From the NCBI GenBank assembly GCA_016936555.1, contig JAFGXR010000061.1:1-64000 (forward strand): 64,000 bases of DNA. The letters run 5' to 3'. Source of the stretch: Spirochaetales bacterium. GTDB taxonomy: Bacteria; Spirochaetota; Spirochaetia; DSM-2461. How positions within the stretch are numbered: the first letter of the stretch is position 1; each line of letters starts with the position of its first letter. Positions 27,299 through 34,465 of the stretch are shown here, piece by piece. Under the pieces are notes generated by a model, which did not search any database, was not told the origin of the DNA, and saw only the letters and a program-made list of their open reading frames with translations. The translations under genes and the position numbers were made by a program.

Positions 27299-28707
27299 TG
27301 GGTTACGCACCAGTCACACCAGCGATAATCAGGGAACTGAAAGAAATTCTGGGAGATAAAAACGTCCTTGTCGATGAGGAAAAGATCGAAGCCTATTCCC
27401 ACGATGAAACGAATGAAGAGGAATACGGCCATATGCCGGAAGTCGTTGTGACCCCGGAAACGGCTGAACAGACTGCCGCTGTCGTCAAACTGGCCAACAG
27501 GGAAGTGATTCCCGTAACGCCCCGGGGCGCCGGCTCGGGGCTTTCGGGAGGAGCCATTCCCATATTCGGGGGGATTCTTCTCTCCGTGGAGAAAATGAAC
27601 AAGATCCTGGAGGTGGATTTCGACAACATGGTTGTCACCGCCGAAACAGGTGTCGTCACCAACGACATCATCTCCATGGTAAAGGAAAAGAACCTCTTTT
27701 ACGCCGGCTATCCCATGTCGGTCCAGACCTGTTATCTCGGGGGAAATATCGCCGAGAACGCCGGAGGAGGCAAAGCCGTCAAATACGGCGTGACGGGCCG
27801 CTACATACAGGGCATGGAAGTGGTCACGCCGAAGGGGGATATCGTCAACCTCGGCGGGAAACTGGCCAAGGATGTTTCGGGGTACGACCTCAAGCAGCTG
27901 CTGATCGGTTCCGAGGGGACTCTGGGAATCGTCACGAAGGCGATCGTCAAGCTATCGGGGCTCCCCACGGCCAGCGCCGTTCTTCTGGTGCTCTACGAAA
28001 CGGCGAGACAGGCCATAGATTCGGTACCCGTCATCATCTCCAACGGGATCGTACCGACCAGCATCGAGTTTATGGACAAACTGTCCGTACAGACTTCCTG
28101 CAAATACCTGAACGAAACACTGCCCTACGAAAATTGCGGAGCCATGCTGGTCATCGAAGTGGACGGCAGCAGCGCCGAGCAGGTGGAGTCCGACATGATC
28201 GCCATAGGCGACTTATGCATGGAAAACGCCGCCCAGGAAGTTTATATCGCCGAAGACCGCAACGCCGTCGAGAGGATCTGGAACGTCCGGAGAAATATCG
28301 CCGAAGCCTTCAAGGTCTACAGTCCCATTCAGAGCCTCGAGGATATCGTCGTTCCCACAGCGGCCATTCCCGATATCATTCCGGAACTGGACAGGATCAG
28401 CGAAAAGTTCTCCATGAAGATCCCCTGCTACGGCCACGCGGGAGACGGCAACCTCCACGCGACTCTGGTCAAAGACCCCGAAATGTCCATGAAAGAATGG
28501 CATAAAGCCGAGCCTGAAGCCCTGAGGGATCTCTATTCGGTGACTCGGAAGCTGGGAGGGAAGATATCAGGCGAACACGGAATCGGCATCAAGCGGAGAG
28601 ATTACCTTGAGCAGCTGATCGACCCTGTGGAACTGGAGCTTATGAAAGGGATCAAAAAAGCCTGGGATCCCAACAACATCATGAATCCCGGTAAAATTTT
28701 CAACTGA
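27295..28707 (+). CDS. FAD-linked lactate dehydrogenase (GlcD/LctD type)
   Basis: A 470-residue flavoprotein of the FAD_binding_4 family. The FAD domain has PVTPRGAGSGLSGGAIP and GGNIAENAGGGKAVKYGVT, and the C-terminal domain has YGHAGDGNLHATL and GEHGIGIKRRDYL with candidate metal and flavin contacts. It oxidises lactate (or glycolate) to the keto acid. In this operon Etf is its electron partner, which points to the LctBCD-type enzyme that drives NAD+ reduction by lactate with reduced ferredoxin as co-reductant. Start is ATG at 27295 or 27298 behind GGAAGGAGG. Confidence 0.88.
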   Translation: MMGYAPVTPAIIRELKEILGDKNVLVDEEKIEAYSHDETNEEEYGHMPEVVVTPETAEQTAAVVKLANREVIPVTPRGAGSGLSGGAIPIFGGILLSVEKMNKILEVDFDNMVVTAETGVVTNDIISMVKEKNLFYAGYPMSVQTCYLGGNIAENAGGGKAVKYGVTGRYIQGMEVVTPKGDIVNLGGKLAKDVSGYDLKQLLIGSEGTLGIVTKAIVKLSGLPTASAVLLVLYETARQAIDSVPVIISNGIVPTSIEFMDKLSVQTSCKYLNETLPYENCGAMLVIEVDGSSAEQVESDMIAIGDLCMENAAQEVYIAEDRNAVERIWNVRRNIAEAFKVYSPIQSLEDIVVPTAAIPDIIPELDRISEKFSMKIPCYGHAGDGNLHATLVKDPEMSMKEWHKAEPEALRDLYSVTRKLGGKISGEHGIGIKRRDYLEQLIDPVELELMKGIKKAWDPNNIMNPGKIFN

Positions 28708-28730
28708 TCAATTCAGAACCTTCTTTTTTC

Positions 28731-28772
28731 GGATGCCCCGCCGGCTCATGGCAGCCGGAGGGGCATCCTTTT
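28731..28772 (+). terminator. Intrinsic terminator of the lactate operon
   Basis: GGATGCCCC (28731-28739) pairs with GGGGCATCC (28760-28768) around an inner CCGGC/GCCGG stem, followed by TTTT. It lies 24 bases after the dehydrogenase stop and just ahead of the TetR-type gene's own promoter. Confidence 0.85.
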
Positions 28773-28780
28773 CCCTCTTC

Positions 28781-28809
28781 TTGTTCCCCCTTATCATCTC
28801 TGATATAAT
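28781..28809 (+). promoter_or_regulatory. Promoter of the TetR-family gene
   Basis: TTGTTC (28781-28786), 17 bases, and a perfect TATAAT (28804-28809). The start codon is only ten bases beyond the -10 box, so transcription would begin about four bases before the ATG. No Shine-Dalgarno site is present. Confidence 0.65.
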
Positions 28810-28819
28810 CAGACCTCTT

Positions 28820-29464
28820 ATGGCCGATACGGAAGAATTACAATCAAAAAAGCCGGGAAAACGGAAAGCCCGGGCTATGGAAACAAAAAGGAAACTGCTG
28901 GAAAGCGCTATGTCTCTCTTCAAGGAAAAGGGATTCGATGCCGTTACGGTTGAGGAGATTACCCAGAGAGCCGGAACAGCCAAAGGTTCGTTCTATACGT
29001 ACTTCGCCACTAAGAGCGATATCATAGTGGAAGAGTTCTGGGATATCGATGCCTATTACCGCAAATACTCCCGGAACCTGAAGCGCTGCGCGACAGCAAG
29101 CGAGAAGCTGACGTCGTTCACACGCGCCCAGACCCGTTTCGTCCGCGAGAAGGTGGGCGTGGATATGCTCAAAATCCTCTATGCCAACCAGACGTCAACC
29201 TACGGAGACAATAAAATCATCATCGACGAATCGCGCTTCTGGTTCACCCTGATTACCGATATTATCTCGGAAGGTCAGGAAAACGGTGAATTCCGTACCG
29301 ATCTCCCGGCTGAACAGATGGCGCGGTGGTTCAACCGGACCATGAGGGGAAATTTCCTGGACTGGTGCATCAGCAGCGGTCAAAATTTTGACCTGGTGGA
29401 AGAAGCCGTGAGCTACTGCGATAACTTCATTACCACGGCTCTGCAAAAAAATACCCGCAGCTGA
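28820..29464 (+). CDS. TetR/AcrR-family transcriptional regulator
   Basis: A 214-residue protein. A basic N-terminal arm (KKPGKRKARAMETKRKLL) precedes the TetR helix-turn-helix FDAVTVEEITQRAGTAKGSFYTYFATKSDI. A helical ligand-binding domain follows. The chosen start is the ATG at 28820, because the longer frame runs back through the terminator hairpin. Its nearness to the lactate operon makes a role in that operon possible, but the palindromes there do not look like a typical TetR site. An inverted repeat spanning its stop codon terminates the opposite-strand gene. Confidence 0.85.
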   Translation: MADTEELQSKKPGKRKARAMETKRKLLESAMSLFKEKGFDAVTVEEITQRAGTAKGSFYTYFATKSDIIVEEFWDIDAYYRKYSRNLKRCATASEKLTSFTRAQTRFVREKVGVDMLKILYANQTSTYGDNKIIIDESRFWFTLITDIISEGQENGEFRTDLPAEQMARWFNRTMRGNFLDWCISSGQNFDLVEEAVSYCDNFITTALQKNTRS

Positions 29465-29476
29465 CAACTGCGGGTA
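29444..29476 (-). terminator. Intrinsic terminator of the SPOR-protein operon, overlapping the end of the TetR gene
   Basis: Read on the minus strand, TACCCGCAG pairs with CTGCGGGTA (29476-29468 with 29460-29452, 7-base loop) and is followed by a run of seven T. It lies 20 bases after the SPOR gene stop. The left arm and T-run fall inside the last codons of the TetR gene on the other strand. Confidence 0.8.
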
Positions 29477-29495
29477 CAGAAAACCAATAGCACAC

Positions 29496-30221
29496 TTAAT
29501 TATTAACGGGAACTTCGCGGATCATAGTGGTCTGAACCACATAGCTTTCCTCGAAATTCTTCACATCTTTAATGGGATCGAGGAATTTATCGGCTTCCCC
29601 CTTGGACTGGAACGCTCCGATTCTGACCCGGTAATAAGTCGTACCGTCCACCGATCTGGTCTGGATTTCACTTGAAATATCGCGGGTGAGAAGATAAGAG
29701 CGTACATCCTCCGCTTTGGTCAGATCCGTGTAGGAGCCGACCTGAATCCAGTACACCGTGACACTGATTTTTCTGGTTTCCTGAACTCTGGCGGCAGGAG
29801 CAACTGATACGGCAGGCTTAGCAGGTTCAGCCTGTTTCACCGGAGTCACTTCAACGACATTAGGAACCTCTTCTTCCGATTCTTCAGCGACCGATTCTGT
29901 CCCGACTTCTTCTGAAACCGTTTCCACAGGAGCGGCAGCTGCCATTTCCCCTGTCTCTTCACCCATTGAGAATTCTTCTTCGGTTGCTTCGGGAGCCACC
30001 ATTTCGGGATAACCGTCGGCATTGCGGACGAATTCCACGGGATCGAAATCGCGGCCTGGAGTTTCGGTACTCAATGAGCTGAGTCTCGGCAGTCCGGCAG
30101 AGCCCTCATCAGAGGGGAAAAAGAAAAACAATCCGGCTGCAATGACTATGGCGATGACGGTCAGCGCCGAAAGAACCCCCCATAAGATTCTGGACTGGTC
30201 CGGATTTTCCCGATTAGTCAT
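29496..30221 (-). CDS. SPOR-domain membrane protein
   Basis: A 241-residue protein from the ATG at 30221; a TTG seven codons upstream is possible but AAAGAGATG favours the ATG. A short cytoplasmic N-terminus leads into one membrane helix (GVLSALTVIAIVIAAGLFFFF). A Glu/Pro/Ala/Val-rich linker of about 90 residues follows, then a C-terminal SPOR fold (VYWIQVGSYTDLTKAEDVRSYL, YYRVRIGAFQSKGEADKFLD). SPOR domains bind glycan-denuded peptidoglycan at division sites. It is the last gene of the fliS-polA-coaE cluster, 42 bases after coaE. Confidence 0.85.
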   Translation of the reverse strand: MTNRENPDQSRILWGVLSALTVIAIVIAAGLFFFFPSDEGSAGLPRLSSLSTETPGRDFDPVEFVRNADGYPEMVAPEATEEEFSMGEETGEMAAAAPVETVSEEVGTESVAEESEEEVPNVVEVTPVKQAEPAKPAVSVAPAARVQETRKISVTVYWIQVGSYTDLTKAEDVRSYLLTRDISSEIQTRSVDGTTYYRVRIGAFQSKGEADKFLDPIKDVKNFEESYVVQTTMIREVPVNN

Positions 30222-30263
30222 ATTTTCATCTCTTTCGTCCAATATTATACCCTCTAGATATTC

Positions 30264-30839
30264 TCATAGATCGGAGAGGAACAAGTCAACCTGTTTTTTC
30301 AGATCCTCAAGACTTCCCCGGTTCCTTACCATATAAATATCGACACCTGAAAAAAAATGTTGAACCGTTAGATGCCGTTGAAGGCGAATTCTTGAAAATA
30401 TATGGGCGATTTTATTTCTATCCCTTTTAAAAGCTCTGATTATGCGATGAACAAGGGGAGCCTCGACCCAGAGGACTTTGTCACAGAGCCTGTCCAGCCC
30501 GGCCTGACCCAGTATAGCCGCGTTGAGAACCAGATCCCGCCCCCTGTTCTCATCGAGAAAAGACTGAACCATTTCAAAAACTGCGGGATGGGTAATCGAT
30601 TCCAGCTCTTTCATTCTGTTCCGGTCGGCAAAAACGATTTCACCGAGCGCCCTGCGGTCCACCGATCCGTCTTTCCCGGCTATCTCCGGCCCGAAATGTT
30701 CGATGACCTCATCTTTTTTCAACTCCAGAGCCCGGTGTCCCAGAGTGTCCACATCGAGTGAGAGAAATCCCTTTTCCTCAAGAAACCGGGAGGCTGCATT
30801 CTTCCCGCTGCAGGCTTTCCCGGCGAGACCGAGAACCAT
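30264..30839 (-). CDS. coaE: Dephospho-CoA kinase
   Basis: A 191-residue P-loop kinase that phosphorylates dephospho-CoA in the last step of coenzyme A synthesis. The nucleotide site is LAGKACSGKNAA, a slight variant of the usual GxxGSGKS. The CoaE features DVDTLGHRAL, GSVDRRALGEIVF and ITHPAVF follow. It sits three bases after polA, an arrangement seen in many bacteria where coaE and polA are neighbours. A membrane or other nucleotide kinase is unlikely given the motif set. Confidence 0.9.
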   Translation of the reverse strand: MVLGLAGKACSGKNAASRFLEEKGFLSLDVDTLGHRALELKKDEVIEHFGPEIAGKDGSVDRRALGEIVFADRNRMKELESITHPAVFEMVQSFLDENRGRDLVLNAAILGQAGLDRLCDKVLWVEAPLVHRIIRAFKRDRNKIAHIFSRIRLQRHLTVQHFFSGVDIYMVRNRGSLEDLKKQVDLFLSDL

Positions 30840-30842
30840 AAA

Positions 30843-33536
30843 TCAGTGGATCTCCCCCCAGCTGGCCGCGCTTTCCACGCTGACCCTCAGGGGTACGGAA
30901 AGGGCTGCCGCCCCTTCCAGAGCTTCTTTCATGAGCGGTTTTATGATTTCAACTTCGGCCTCGGGAACTTCGAGAATGCACTCATCGTGAACCTGCAGAA
31001 GGATTTTCGATTTGAGACCCCTCTCTTTCAGTTCTCCTGCCAGACGGATCATCCCCATTTTGACGATATCGGCGGCAGTCCCCTGAATGCGGGAATTGAC
31101 GGCGATTCGCTCGGCCGCTTTCTTTTCCATTTTATTGCGGCTGTTGATCATCCGGATATGGCGGATGCGGCCGAAGAGGGTTTCCGCCAATTCGGTTTCC
31201 TCAGCCATCTCAATCGTCTTATCGATAAAGACCTTTATGCCGCTATACTGTTCAAAATAGGATTTGATAAAAGAAGAGGCTTCGCCTCTGGGAATCGACA
31301 GTTCGTTTGAGAGCCGGAAAGCCGACATGCCGTACATAACCCCGAAATTGATAACTTTGGCGATCCGCCTCTGCTCTTTGGTAACGGAATCCGGATCAAC
31401 ATGAAAGATGAGAGCCGCGGTCCGGCTGTGAACATCCTCTCCCGAAATAAAAGCTTCGGTGAGAGCCTTGTCTCCCGAAAGATGGGCCAGAACAACCAGT
31501 TCGATCTGGGAGTAGTCGGCGGAGACGAACACATGGCCGGGTGACGCTTTGAAGGCCGCCCGGATCCTTCTGCCGTTTTCGTCCCGCACCGGAATATTCT
31601 GGAGGTTGGGATCCTTGCTGGAGATTCGCCCCGTCTCCGTTCCCGTCTGAATGAAATGGGTATGGATCTTTCCTGTATCCTCGTTGATAAATCTGGGGAG
31701 AGCATCGACATAGGTCGATTTGAGCTTGGCGAGAGTTCTGTGGGCCAGAATCTTTTCGGGAACAGGGTCTTCTTTCGCCAGTTCCTGAAGAACAGCCGTA
31801 TCGGTGGAATAACCGGTTTTCGTCTTTTTGGTGGGCGTGAGCTTTCTCTCTTCGAAAAGCACTTCCTGAAGCTGTTTGGTCGATTTTATATTGAACTCGC
31901 GGCCGCAGAGGAAATAGATCTCCTTTTCCAGAGCTTCCAGTTTCTCTTCCAGCTCGACGCTGTATTCCGCCAGTTCGCCGTCATCGATGTGAATGCCCGC
32001 CAGCTCCATATCGGAAAGGATATCCACAAAAGGCATATCCACCTCTGAAAAGATCTTCTCCATCCCCAGCTCTTTCAGTTTACCGCTGAGGATTTCATAG
32101 AGCCGGAACGTGATATCCGCATCTTCCGCCGCATAGTGGGCGGCTTTCTGTATGGGAACCGTGTCGAAGGTCTTTCCCTTCTCCACGATATCGTCGAAAT
32201 GAACGGTCTGATACCCCAGATACTGCTCCGCCAGATAATCCATATTGGAGGGGGTGGAACTGTCGATCATCCAGGCGGCAATCATCGTATCGAAATAAAA
32301 TCCTTTCGGATGAATCCCCCACTGCTTGAGGACCTTCATATCGTATTTGAAATTCTGACCGATGATTTTAATATTTTCGTCTTCGAGAATATTCCGGAGT
32401 TTCTCACGGATGACATCTTCGGGAATACAATCGAGCTCAGGGGCCTTCACCGGAATATAACAGGCTTCCTCCGACTGCACGGAGATGGAAAACCCAACGG
32501 GATTGGCCGAGACGGAATCGAGGCTGTCGGTTTCGCAGTCAAAAGCGAAAAGACCCGATTTCTTTACTCTTCCGATCCATTTGTCCAGGTGGTCCTCACT
32601 GACCACTCCGCAGTAATTTCCCGGTCGGGCCGCTGTTTTGGCTTCGGGAACAGCCACCTCTTCACCGGCTTTGGCGGCGCTCTCTTCGGCGAGGCGTTTG
32701 AGTCCGATCCTCTGGAGAATCGGAGCAGCGGCGCCGTAATCAGGCTCCCGGGCTGCCAGCTTCTCTATATCGGTTTCGCAGGGGCAGTCCTTTTTGATAA
32801 TGACAAGTTTCCGGCTGAAAAAGGCATTTTCCTTTCCGTCTATCAGCTTCTGCTTCTGGGCTTTGGCCGTAATGGTATCGATATTTTCATAGAGACTTTC
32901 GAGTGTATCGAACTCATTGAGGAGCTTCACGGCTCCCTTGTCTCCAATCCCCTTGACACCGGGAATATTGTCGGCCGCATCGCCGACCAGTGAGAGATAA
33001 TCGATGATCTGATCGGCCCGGAGCCCCCATGTATTCAACACCTTTTCCGGTCCCATATCGGTGTAGAGTCCGCCTTTTTCCGGCTTGAGAACGTGCACTC
33101 TGTCGCTGACGAGCTGGAGGATATCCTTATCGCCGGAGATGATCCGGCAGTCCCGGCCCTCCTCCTCGCAGAGGCGGGCATAAGTTCCCATCAGGTCGTC
33201 TGCTTCATAACCATCGGCCTGGACTATGGGTATTTTCAGGGCTTTGAGGATTTCCAGAATAACAGGTACCTGTTCGATCAGCTCTTCGGGAGCTTTGGCT
33301 CTGTTGGCCTTGTACTCTTCATACAATTCATGACGGAAGGTCGGCGTTCTCGATTCCAGCAGAACGGCGAAATACTCCGGTTTGTAGGTGCTGAAGATTT
33401 TATATAATGTGGAAAAAAAGCCGTAAACGGCGGAAACGTTTTTATCGTCGGTTCCTCTGAGAGGATTGTTTATAAAGGCATAATAGGAGCGGAATATGAT
33501 CGCGAAAGCATCCAGTACATATAGGGGTTTCTTCAT
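30843..33536 (-). CDS. polA: DNA polymerase I
   Basis: An 897-residue three-domain enzyme. The 5'-3' nuclease spans about residues 1-290 (DAFAIIFRSYYAF, YEADDLMG, GDKDILQLV). The 3'-5' exonuclease (about 310-500) keeps all key motifs: FDCETDSLD (exo I), GQNFKYDMKVL (exo II) and YAAEDADITF (exo III), so proofreading looks intact. The polymerase domain has SADYSQIELVVLAHL (motif A), RRIAKVINFGVMYGMS (motif B) and LLQVHDECILEVP (motif C). It fills gaps after repair and removes primers. It overlaps the upstream chaperone-like gene by four bases. Confidence 0.97.
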   Translation of the reverse strand: MKKPLYVLDAFAIIFRSYYAFINNPLRGTDDKNVSAVYGFFSTLYKIFSTYKPEYFAVLLESRTPTFRHELYEEYKANRAKAPEELIEQVPVILEILKALKIPIVQADGYEADDLMGTYARLCEEEGRDCRIISGDKDILQLVSDRVHVLKPEKGGLYTDMGPEKVLNTWGLRADQIIDYLSLVGDAADNIPGVKGIGDKGAVKLLNEFDTLESLYENIDTITAKAQKQKLIDGKENAFFSRKLVIIKKDCPCETDIEKLAAREPDYGAAAPILQRIGLKRLAEESAAKAGEEVAVPEAKTAARPGNYCGVVSEDHLDKWIGRVKKSGLFAFDCETDSLDSVSANPVGFSISVQSEEACYIPVKAPELDCIPEDVIREKLRNILEDENIKIIGQNFKYDMKVLKQWGIHPKGFYFDTMIAAWMIDSSTPSNMDYLAEQYLGYQTVHFDDIVEKGKTFDTVPIQKAAHYAAEDADITFRLYEILSGKLKELGMEKIFSEVDMPFVDILSDMELAGIHIDDGELAEYSVELEEKLEALEKEIYFLCGREFNIKSTKQLQEVLFEERKLTPTKKTKTGYSTDTAVLQELAKEDPVPEKILAHRTLAKLKSTYVDALPRFINEDTGKIHTHFIQTGTETGRISSKDPNLQNIPVRDENGRRIRAAFKASPGHVFVSADYSQIELVVLAHLSGDKALTEAFISGEDVHSRTAALIFHVDPDSVTKEQRRIAKVINFGVMYGMSAFRLSNELSIPRGEASSFIKSYFEQYSGIKVFIDKTIEMAEETELAETLFGRIRHIRMINSRNKMEKKAAERIAVNSRIQGTAADIVKMGMIRLAGELKERGLKSKILLQVHDECILEVPEAEVEIIKPLMKEALEGAAALSVPLRVSVESAASWGEIH

Positions 33537-33949
33537 CTCTCAATATCTATCAGCACCGGCACTGATTCCTGTCTGTAGTTTTTCGCTCTTCCCGGAACAC
33601 GTATAGAGCTCAGCTCAGTTTTAATCCTCGCCATTCTGTTTCGAAGCGAGGAGCGGAGCTCCCGGCTCTTCATGAGGGCTTCCATCCTGCACGGCACGAG
33701 GACCGGGGACAGGCCGGACCGGAAGGAAGGAGAACAACCCTGCAGATGGGTGTTCAAGACCTTCTCGACGGAACTGATCTGCTGAAATCTATGTTGCTCT
33801 ATAGACAGAAAAGTTTCAAGAACCCCGACGGAGGAATCGCCGAGGCTCCCGAGAATGATGTCCAGTTCTGATATGTATTCACCATAGAGAGACTGGAGAC
33901 GGTTTACCAGTTTCCGGGTGTACTGTTCGGCTTTTGTTAATCCTGTCAT
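33533..33949 (-). CDS. Small helical protein, probable FlgN-type flagellar export chaperone
   Basis: A 138-residue, almost entirely helical, charged protein (TKAEQYTRKLVNRLQSLY, ELRSSLRNRMARIKTELSSI) without membrane segments. Length, coiled-coil character and place directly after fliS (four-base overlap) suggest a FlgN or FliT-like chaperone for a late flagellar substrate. Sequence similarity to a named family is not strong enough for a symbol. It also overlaps polA by four bases, so flagellar and replication genes are translationally linked. Confidence 0.55.
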   Translation of the reverse strand: MTGLTKAEQYTRKLVNRLQSLYGEYISELDIILGSLGDSSVGVLETFLSIEQHRFQQISSVEKVLNTHLQGCSPSFRSGLSPVLVPCRMEALMKSRELRSSLRNRMARIKTELSSIRVPGRAKNYRQESVPVLIDIER

Positions 33950-34368
33950 CCCGCAATATTGACACCGGGGTTGGCGCCGGGATTGGAATTGACCTGAGTG
34001 TTTTCGATGGCGGCCCAGGCTTCGCGGAGCTCACTCATGAAATTTCTGACTTCCTTGATCGGTTTAATGTCTTTCTGGATATTCGCCTCGACAAGCTGGC
34101 GGTTGAAATACATGTAAAGATTGAAAAGATTCTGGGCGATTTCGCCCCCTTTCTCAAAATCGAGAGAGGCCATCAGTTCGGTAATGACATCCTGTGTTTT
34201 GGAAATGGCGTTATGTATGGTATCGAATTTCTTCTTCTCCGCGCTCATTTCCCTTACGGCAATGTCCATCTGCTTGATGGCTTCATCATAAAGCATAACG
34301 ATCAGTCTTCCCTGGCTGGCGGTTTTAACACTTGTCTGTTTATAAGCATTAAGTCTGTTTAAACTCAT
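33946..34368 (-). CDS. fliS: Flagellar export chaperone FliS
   Basis: A 140-residue helical protein from the ATG at 34368, with the family opening LNRLNAYKQTSVKTASQGRL and LIVMLYDEAIKQMDIAV. FliS keeps flagellin unfolded in the cytosol until export. The C-terminus ends in an Asn/Pro/Gly tail. An ATG nine codons upstream is possible, but the FliS family normally begins near MSLN. A sigma-28-like promoter is placed about 42 bases upstream of the chosen start. Confidence 0.92.
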   Translation of the reverse strand: MSLNRLNAYKQTSVKTASQGRLIVMLYDEAIKQMDIAVREMSAEKKKFDTIHNAISKTQDVITELMASLDFEKGGEIAQNLFNLYMYFNRQLVEANIQKDIKPIKEVRNFMSELREAWAAIENTQVNSNPGANPGVNIAG

Positions 34369-34409
34369 AGGAAAGCTTTCCCCCCTCGACCTCAATACGG
34401 CTATTTTAT

Positions 34410-34436
34410 TTATCGGTTAATATAACCCGGCTCTTA
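34410..34436 (-). promoter_or_regulatory. Sigma-28 (FliA)-type promoter of the fliS operon
   Basis: Read on the minus strand, TAAG (34436-34433) is separated by exactly 15 bases from ACCGATAA (34417-34410). The FliA consensus is TAAA-N15-GCCGATAA, so eleven of twelve specified positions approximately fit. Transcription would start near 34402, leaving a leader of about 34 bases before the fliS ATG. Confidence 0.75.
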
Positions 34437-34465
34437 AATAAAAATATAGACCATTAATCGGGAAT

